Part shown: piece after piece, positions 33,041-37,609 of the stretch
Layout of the letters: each line of letters opens with the position of its first letter
Position numbering within the stretch: position 1 is the first letter of the stretch
Origin: JAVBKU01 sp031553875
GTDB lineage: Bacteria; Bacteroidota; Bacteroidia; Bacteroidales; Rikenellaceae
Assembly (NCBI GenBank): GCA_031553875.1
Contig: JAVBKU010000018.1
Span: 1-37,609, forward strand
Length of the DNA stretch: 37,609 nt
Direction of reading: 5' to 3'
The notes under the pieces: model-generated
Database searches by the model: none
Seen by the model: only the letters and a program-made list of their open reading frames with translations
Told to the model about the DNA's origin: nothing
Translations under genes and position numbers: made by a program

Positions 33041-33567
33041 TATACTTAGAACTTTTCATATCCTACCTCAAGATAGGCTTCTTCGGTTTCGGCGGTGGCT
33101 ATGGCATGCTGTCGCTTATCCAGTACGAGGTGGTCACCAAGCACCATTGGCTCTCCCAGGGCGAATTCACCGACATCGTGGCCATTTCGCAGATGACCCC
33201 CGGCCCCATTTCCATCAATAGCGCCACCTATATCGGCTACACGGTCACAGGCGGCAGTATCTGGGGCTCGGCCCTGGCTACCTTCGCCGTGTCGCTGCCC
33301 TCGCTCACGCTGATGCTGCTCATCACGCGCTTCTACCTCAAGCTCAAGGACAATAAATACGTTAAGGGGGCGATGTTCGGCATGCAGCCCATGGTCATCG
33401 GTATGATCGTCGCGGCCGCACTGCTATTGCTCAACGCCCACACCTTTATCGACTACACGAGCTGGATCATCTTCGCCGCCGTATTCCTGCTTGCCACCGC
33501 CAAGATCAATCCCATTCTGCTTATATTCCTGTCGGGAGTGGCCGGTTATATATTGTACATGCCATGA
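33037..33567 (+). CDS. Short CHR-domain transporter, subunit 2
   Basis: 176 residues; the partner half of the CHR pair. Hallmarks are GFFGFGGGYGMLSLIQYEVV and MTPGPISINSATYIGYTVTGG. Five or six membrane segments, ending GYILYMP. Both halves have a similar GGGY and PGP pair, as expected from a duplicated domain. The start overlaps the previous stop (ATGA) and its own stop overlaps the next small gene's start (ATGA). Substrate unknown; 'chromate' is a family name and should not be read as a tested function. Confidence 0.85.
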   Translation: MIYLELFISYLKIGFFGFGGGYGMLSLIQYEVVTKHHWLSQGEFTDIVAISQMTPGPISINSATYIGYTVTGGSIWGSALATFAVSLPSLTLMLLITRFYLKLKDNKYVKGAMFGMQPMVIGMIVAAALLLLNAHTFIDYTSWIIFAAVFLLATAKINPILLIFLSGVAGYILYMP

Positions 33568-33722
33568 TGAAAGAGCTGACGCCCGAAGAACGCCGTATCA
33601 TCCGCGACACAGCCTCGCAGGGCCGCCCAGCCACGACAAAAGACGCGGCGAAGACCGTCATGATCTTCGCCGCCATATTCATTGCATTAGTGGCTCTCGC
33701 CTGGTTTCTTTTCGTCCGCTGA
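33564..33722 (+). CDS. Small single-pass membrane protein
   Basis: 52 residues. A charged, hydrophilic N-terminus (MMKELTPEERRIIRDTASQG) is followed by one hydrophobic segment of about 20 residues (VMIFAAIFIALVALAWFLFV) and a final Arg, so it is a C-terminally anchored protein. The ATG overlaps the stop of the preceding CHR gene by 4 nt (ATGA), which supports it as a real operon gene. No domain recognised. It could be an accessory subunit of the transporter or of the complex. It ends 16 nt from the convergent kdsA. Confidence 0.7.
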   Translation: MMKELTPEERRIIRDTASQGRPATTKDAAKTVMIFAAIFIALVALAWFLFVR

Positions 33723-33738
33723 CGGGACCGGCGTCACC

Positions 33739-34506
33739 CTACATCAATTCCTTTATCAACCCCTCCAGATCGGCGAGGTAGAGCGCGTTAGGTCCGTCGC
33801 TCAGAGCACATTCCGGATCGGGATGCACCTCGAAAAAGTAGCCGTTGGCCCCGAAAGCCTTGGCCGCCTTAGCCATCGCGGGCACGTATTCCCGGTTGCC
33901 ACCTGTCTTGCCTCCCGCCGCCCCCGGCCTCTGTACGGAGTGGGTGCAGTCCATTATAACACGGTCCGTGATACCCAGCATGTCGGGGATATTGCGGAAG
34001 TCGACCACAAGGTTGTTATATCCGAACATATTACCCCTCTCGGCCAGCCACACGTTGTCGTTACCCGATGCGCGCACCTTCTCCACCGGATATGCCATAT
34101 CAAGCCCTGAGAGGAACTGCGCCTTCTTTATGTTGACTATCTTGCCGGTCTTAGCCGCCGCCACTAACAGGTCGGTCTGGCGGCACAGGAACGCCGGGAT
34201 CTGTATCACGTCGGCCACCTCGCCCACCGGTGCGGCCTGGTAAGATTCGTGTATGTCGGTAGTCACGGGCATTCCGTAGCGGGAACGGATGTCGGCAAGC
34301 ATCTGCAACCCTTTCTCAAGCCCCGGCCCTCGGAACGAGCTCACCGAAGTCCTGTTTGCCTTGTCGAACGAAGCCTTGAATATGATCTGCACTCCGAGCC
34401 TCTCACGTATCGAGGCGAGGGCGGTGGCGATGACGTCCATCATATCCTGATTCTCGATCACGCACGGCCCGGCGATAAATACAGGTTTATTACTGTCCAT
34501 TGTCAT
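33739..34506 (-). CDS. kdsA: 3-deoxy-8-phosphooctulonate synthase
   Basis: 255 residues (the ATG two codons later is also possible). KdsA joins phosphoenolpyruvate and arabinose-5-phosphate to make KDO-8-phosphate for lipopolysaccharide. Recognised motifs are FKASFDKANRTS, FRGPGLEKGL, LPAFLCRQTDL-like IPAFLCRQTDL and the GDGPNALYL-type ending SDGPNALYLADLE. Cys15 in AGPCVIEN is the metal-ligand cysteine of the metal-dependent class; E. coli KdsA has Asn there, so this enzyme probably needs a divalent metal. It is convergent with the preceding operon. Confidence 0.95.
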   Translation of the reverse strand: MTMDSNKPVFIAGPCVIENQDMMDVIATALASIRERLGVQIIFKASFDKANRTSVSSFRGPGLEKGLQMLADIRSRYGMPVTTDIHESYQAAPVGEVADVIQIPAFLCRQTDLLVAAAKTGKIVNIKKAQFLSGLDMAYPVEKVRASGNDNVWLAERGNMFGYNNLVVDFRNIPDMLGITDRVIMDCTHSVQRPGAAGGKTGGNREYVPAMAKAAKAFGANGYFFEVHPDPECALSDGPNALYLADLEGLIKELM

Positions 34507-34616
34507 AATCCGGAAATATTTCGGGCCTCCGTGGCCCGGTATGCTACGGTGTAAAGTTAGTTATTTTCCGGAGATTACGCTTCCCCGCTTATAAAAACCT
34601 CCCTGCCCCGCAATAA

Positions 34617-34650
34617 GCGCGGGCCGGAGCTACCCTGCCCCGGCCCGCGC
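34617..34650 (-). terminator. Putative terminator of the outer-membrane protein gene
   Basis: Perfect 11-bp GC stem GCGCGGGCCGG (34617-34627) with 34640-34650, 12-nt loop. Minus-strand sequence after it is TTATTGCGGG, a weak U-run. A TAACTTTA box (minus, 34552-34559) lies nearby and may be the -7 element of kdsA. Confidence 0.55.
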
Positions 34651-34691
34651 CTCCCTAAATTTCAGTGGCTATTGTAATATGATCTTTGATT

Positions 34692-35261
34692 CTAAAACCT
34701 GCAACCCACCGACAACTGCACCATCCCGTTACGGATGCCGTCGCCCTGGTTGTCAAGGTCGACCAGACCTATATTGTAACGCGTTTCAACTATCAACCCG
34801 AACTTGAAGTCATATGCCAGACCCACGATAAAATCGGCATTATATTTATTGAACTGATCCTTGAGCTTCATATACTGCCCGTTATCCTTCTCCCTGGCGG
34901 TCACCATATACTGGAAATCGGCGCCCAGCTGCAGGTTGAAGCCTCCGGCCATGTACAGCTTGGCCACCACCGGCACACCCACATAGTTGAGGTGCACCTT
35001 GCTCGTGTGCCCCTCTTCATTGGCCTCGAAACCCTGCTGTGAGAACATCAGGGCGGTCTCCACTGCGAACCAATCGGTCAGTGCCCTGTCTAAGAACACT
35101 CCGGCCGACACGCCTATCCTGGGCTTGGCGTCGGCATTGGGAATCCCGTTAACGGTCGCCACATTGAGGCCCACCTTCGGACCAAATCCCCAACTGCCTT
35201 GGGCGAACGACCCTCCGGCGATAAACACCATTGCTGCAAGCAAGAGAACGATTTTTTTCAT
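34692..35261 (-). CDS. Outer-membrane beta-barrel protein (PorT family-like)
   Basis: 189 residues. A Sec signal peptide (MKKIVLLLAAMVFIAGGSFA) is cleaved before QGSWG. The mature part has alternating strands with aromatic girdles (NLQLGADFQYMV, FGLIVETRYNIGL) and ends in a Phe (SVGCRF), the usual C-terminal outer-membrane sorting residue. It fits the OMP_b-brl_2/PorT-like family of eight-stranded barrels. Its function is unknown. A TAAATTTG promoter box lies 64 nt upstream on the same strand. Transcription ends near the hairpin at 34617-34650. Confidence 0.85.
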   Translation of the reverse strand: MKKIVLLLAAMVFIAGGSFAQGSWGFGPKVGLNVATVNGIPNADAKPRIGVSAGVFLDRALTDWFAVETALMFSQQGFEANEEGHTSKVHLNYVGVPVVAKLYMAGGFNLQLGADFQYMVTAREKDNGQYMKLKDQFNKYNADFIVGLAYDFKFGLIVETRYNIGLVDLDNQGDGIRNGMVQLSVGCRF

Positions 35262-35309
35262 GATTTATATTTTTAGGCGGTACCGAATACAGGGCTTTCG
35301 GCCCGGATT

Positions 35310-35341
35310 TTTGTCATCCTCCCGCAAATTTATTACATTTG
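35310..35341 (+). promoter_or_regulatory. Full-consensus rightward promoter ahead of prmC
   Basis: -33 TTTG (35310-35313), exactly 20 nt, then -7 TACATTTG (35334-35341). The next gene, prmC, starts about 140 nt after the predicted transcription start, an unusually long leader. The space holds a weak GGCAAA/TTTGCC hairpin (35370-35395 region) and no recognised gene. Confidence 0.6.
35325..35332 (-). promoter_or_regulatory. -7 box for the outer-membrane protein gene
   Basis: TAAATTTG on the minus strand fits TAnnTTTG and lies inside the spacer of the rightward promoter, so the two promoters overlap and probably compete. No clear -33 TTTG is visible for this one. Confidence 0.45.
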
Positions 35342-35489
35342 AAGAATATAGGGCGCGCTTCGGGCAAATTCAAGCAAGCTTTTTTGCCTATCGGCTTTCG
35401 CTATAATACAACCCGGGTGATTTCCAAAAAAGATGCCAGCCTTGTCTGCTCGGCCCACTGTTTTGCCATAATTCCTTTTTTCATCGTTT

Positions 35490-36335
35490 ATGACGCTTCG
35501 GGAATTTTATAAAAACACTGCTTCCTCGCTCCGCGGACTCTATCCCCGGGGGGAGGCCGAAGCCATCGCCATGCGATTGTTGGAGGAGTTGTACAGCCTC
35601 GGCAGGGCCGACCTGTTGCTCGATCACGATAAGGAACTCATGCCGGATCCCCGCGCTGAGAAAATGTTGGGCGAGCTGCTCTCCGGCCGTCCCCTGCAAT
35701 ATGTCACAGGCCACGGCGAATTTATGGGCCTCGACTTCAAGCTGGGGGAGGGAGTCCTTATCCCCCGCCCCGAAACTGAAGAGCTCGTACTATGGGTGAT
35801 AGACTCCTTGAGAAGCGCCTCAGCCTCAGCCCCTCGCATACTCGATATCGGCACCGGCAGCGGATGTATCGCCGTGTCGCTCAAATCCGCCCTGCCCCAT
35901 TGCAATGTCTCGGCCCTCGACCGCTCGCCCGAAGCCCTCGCCATCGCCGCGGAGAACGCCGGGCGGAACAGGTGCGAAATAGAATTTACCGAACACGATA
36001 TATTGGGCGGTATGCCCCGCGGAGAGTTCGACTGCATCGTCAGCAATCCTCCTTATGTGCTTAATAGTGAGGCGACTTCTATGCGCTCAAATGTACTCGA
36101 CCACGAGCCCCACGTCGCCCTTTTTGTCGACGACTCCGACCCCCTGCTCTTCTACCGGGCCATCGCTTTGGGCGCGCGTGAGTCGCTTTCGCCGGGAGGA
36201 TTGCTTTTCTTCGAGATCAACGAACGCTTCGGCTCCGAGACCGTCGACCTGTTGCGCAGTATGGGTTACGAAGATATAGTCCTGCGCCGCGACATCTTCG
36301 ACCGCGACCGTATGGTAAAAGCCGTAAAACCCTGA
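35490..36335 (+). CDS. prmC: Peptide chain release factor N5-glutamine methyltransferase
   Basis: 281 residues, a normal length. PrmC methylates the Gln of the GGQ motif in release factors RF1 and RF2, using S-adenosylmethionine. The N-terminal helical domain binds the factor; the catalytic domain shows the SAM loop ILDIGTGSGCIAVSLKS and the substrate motif NPPYV (VSNPPYVLNSEA). GVLIPRPETEELV is the classic PrmC segment. It is followed 9 nt later by recX, so the two form one unit. Confidence 0.95.
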   Translation: MTLREFYKNTASSLRGLYPRGEAEAIAMRLLEELYSLGRADLLLDHDKELMPDPRAEKMLGELLSGRPLQYVTGHGEFMGLDFKLGEGVLIPRPETEELVLWVIDSLRSASASAPRILDIGTGSGCIAVSLKSALPHCNVSALDRSPEALAIAAENAGRNRCEIEFTEHDILGGMPRGEFDCIVSNPPYVLNSEATSMRSNVLDHEPHVALFVDDSDPLLFYRAIALGARESLSPGGLLFFEINERFGSETVDLLRSMGYEDIVLRRDIFDRDRMVKAVKP

Positions 36336-36344
36336 CCCGCCCGT

Positions 36345-36863
36345 ATGGAACGTCGAGAATACAAGCCCCGCACTCCCCGCCTCCGCACCCCGGCCGAGGC
36401 TCTGGAATCCCTGCGCGACACCTGCGCCCGAAGCGAAAAGTGCTGCTTCGACCTGCGCCGCACCCTGCGCCGCTGGGCCATATCCCCCGAAGACAGCGAG
36501 CGCATCATGGCTTCGCTTATCGCCGACAGGTTTGTCGACGACGCGCGCTACGCCCCGGCTTTCGTGCGCGACAAGATGCGTTTCAGCAAATGGGGCTCGC
36601 ATAAGATCGCCGCCGCCCTGCGGGCCAAGGGCATATCAAAGGAGATCATAGAGGAGTCCCTCTCTCAACTCGAGCCGGAGAGCATGAAAGATAAACTCCT
36701 GGAGAATATCCGCCGCAAATGCGCCCGCACCAAGGCCCGCGACCGCTACGACCTGCGCGACAAGCTAATACGTTACGGTGCCTCGCAGGGCTACGACTTC
36801 TCCGACGTCCTCGACGCCGTACGTGAGGTCATCGGCTCGCTCGACGATCCGGAGAGGGAGTAA
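36345..36863 (+). CDS. recX: RecX regulatory protein
   Basis: 172 residues. RecX binds RecA filaments and modulates their activity. The three-helix repeats are visible: CFDLRRTLRRWAISPEDSER, FVDDARYAPAFVRDKMRFSK and a third in the C-terminal half (ARDRYDLRDKLIRYGASQGY). In many bacteria recX follows recA; here it lies in a unit with prmC. The start at MERREYKPR is the only suitable one. Length and charge are typical. Confidence 0.9.
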   Translation: MERREYKPRTPRLRTPAEALESLRDTCARSEKCCFDLRRTLRRWAISPEDSERIMASLIADRFVDDARYAPAFVRDKMRFSKWGSHKIAAALRAKGISKEIIEESLSQLEPESMKDKLLENIRRKCARTKARDRYDLRDKLIRYGASQGYDFSDVLDAVREVIGSLDDPERE

Positions 36864-36890
36864 TTGCTGTATAACAAAATACCAATTATT

Positions 36891-37119
36891 AAGGCGCAAT
36901 AGGCGCCTGCAACCCCCGCATCTGAAGATTTACGCCCGGAATAGAAGCGCGGTAAATCCGTTAAGAACTCCCAGGATGTCTGACGACGTTAGGCGAACGC
37001 CCGCAGGGCGAAGACTAAAAGGAGGAGTTCTGGGATTTAGGATTTACAAGCGGATATTCAGGAAATCTTCATCGGCGGGGCGCATTTTGGTCAGCACCTT
37101 TTGGGCGTTCAAAAGGTGC
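36891..37119 (-). repeat. Structured intergenic repeat, copy C
   Basis: Reverse orientation. 5' palindrome GCACCTTTTG/CAAAAGGTGC (37094-37119) differs from the usual GTACC/GGTAC by one compensatory pair. Core: GAATA/TATTC (36939-36943 with 37055-37059), GTAAATCC/GGATTTAC (36952-36959 with 37040-37047), AGAACTCC/GGAGTTCT (36964-36971 with 37024-37031). AAAAGGAGGA at 37017-37026. 3' hairpin AGGCGC/GCGCCT (36892-36897 with 36903-36908). It follows recX. Confidence 0.7.
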
Positions 37120-37156
37120 GAAAATCTTTTATTCGCGTTTAAGTGAGTTTCTCTTC

Positions 37157-37380
37157 GTACCTTTTGTGCACACAAAAGGTACCCAAAAAGTGCCGCCTGC
37201 GGATATTCACTGACAGGGGTCTTCGTGCATCCTAAAACGTCGAAATCCTCCTTTTTAGCGGGAGCCTAAAGTCCCCGCTAACAGTCGTTAGACACAGCGT
37301 CGTTTTTTAACGGATTCCCTCGACCCCTGTCCGGGCGTGAATATTCGCAATTGGCGGAGAGCAGGCGCTTCGCGCCTTAA
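37157..37380 (+). repeat. Structured intergenic repeat, copy D
   Basis: Forward orientation, back to back with copy C. 5' palindrome with 12-bp arms (37157-37168 with 37171-37182). Outer stem GACAGGGGTC/GACCCCTGTC (37212-37221 with 37322-37331), entirely different in sequence from copy A but fully paired. ATCC/GGAT (37229-37232 with 37312-37315). Inner hairpin TTAGCGGG/CCCGCTAA (37255-37262 with 37274-37281). Complement of AAAAGGAGGA at 37246-37255. 3' hairpin AGGCGC/GCGCCT (37363-37377). Confidence 0.75.
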
Positions 37381-37421
37381 AGACATGCCGCCGCCCCACC
37401 GGGCAAGGCGCGAAGCGCCTG
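37362..37421. repeat. 17-bp perfect inverted repeat after copy D
   Basis: CAGGCGCTTCGCGCCTT (37362-37378) has a perfect inverted partner at 37405-37421, enclosing TGCCGC/GCGGCA and CCCCA/TGGGG pairings. It overlaps the 3' hairpin of copy D, so alternative folds are possible. Confidence 0.5.
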
Positions 37422-37465
37422 GGGCGAGCGGCACGGGTCACCTCCACGGTAACCCGAAAAATAAG

Positions 37466-37492
37466 GCGGCCGGTGCATATTGCACCGGCCGC
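37466..37492 (-). terminator. Terminator of the gene at the right edge
   Basis: Perfect 12-bp stem (37466-37477 with 37481-37492), loop TAT. The minus strand continues CTTATTTTTCGG, a good U-run. It lies 17 nt after the stop of the partial gene. Confidence 0.85.
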
Positions 37493-37508
37493 TTCAATAA
37501 AATACAAA

Positions 37509-37609
37509 CTACCTCAAACATATCCCCAAAATACCCATATACGACAACACCGCCACCACCGGATTATTGTACGAACAGTTTACGTCCACGGACTGGTACG
37601 ATATCGTTT
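37509..37609 (-). CDS. C-terminal end of an unidentified gene, cut by the window edge
   Basis: Open from the window edge to a TAG stop, giving 33 codons ending NNPVVAVLSYMGILGICLR. I do not recognise it. The strong leftward terminator 17 nt after the stop supports it as a real gene end. The short hydrophobic stretch near the end might be buried or membrane-associated; too little is visible to say. Confidence 0.55.
   Translation of the reverse strand, partial: TISYQSVDVNCSYNNPVVAVLSYMGILGICLR

Noticed and set aside
33491..33781. 96-codon plus-strand frame across the end of the CHR operon
   Set aside because: Out of frame with the CHR gene and crosses into kdsA; the in-register 52-residue membrane protein is the better gene.

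Overview
The window looks like the chromosome of a GC-rich member of the Bacteroidales, most likely Alistipes or another Rikenellaceae (inference). The signs are promoter boxes of the Bacteroidota type (TTTG, about 20 nt, TAnnTTTG), a DUF2723 protein, an SPII lipoprotein, a PorT-type beta-barrel protein and a Cys-type (metal-dependent) KdsA. No tRNA, rRNA, CRISPR array, transposase or integrase was found.

Layout. 1-412: non-coding DNA with two kinds of structured repeat. 413-9345: ten leftward genes of a phage-like structural cassette: head-tail connector, portal, major capsid protein, a scaffold-position protein, a large tail-tip-like protein and several small proteins. All reading frames are intact, but no terminase, tape measure, integrase or lysis gene is visible. 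9677-16318: acyltransferase, rnhB, a 1010-residue DUF2723 membrane protein, and a divergent pair of an XRE regulator and an EF-hand/leucine-rich-repeat lipoprotein that share a promoter containing a perfect palindrome. 16516-25173: housekeeping genes (cysS, a PAP2-like protein, rpoN, asnS, a DUF5672 glycosyltransferase-like gene, pyrF, rsmE). 25232-33722: a tightly packed rightward operon for a hydrogenase-4/complex-I-like membrane complex, followed by two short CHR-domain transporters and a tiny membrane protein. 33739-37609: kdsA, a beta-barrel outer-membrane protein, prmC, recX, two more repeat copies and the end of an unidentified gene.

Two things stand out. First, the hydrogenase-4-like complex keeps its membrane proton-channel subunits and their key charged residues, but its peripheral subunits have lost the redox centres. 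The large subunit lacks all four NiFe cysteines. The fused ferredoxin/small subunit lacks all four ligands of the proximal (N2-type) cluster and keeps only enough cysteines for one [4Fe-4S] cluster. This goes beyond the energy-converting-hydrogenase-related (Ehr) complexes as I know them.

Second, at least five intergenic copies of a 200-300 bp structured element lie here. Each has a 5' palindromic hairpin, a closed multi-stem core and a 3' hairpin. The stems change sequence between copies but stay paired. Four copies conserve an AAAAGGAGGA block, whose complement resembles the 16S rRNA 3' end. The phage-like cassette is a third candidate for an undescribed, perhaps domesticated, system.
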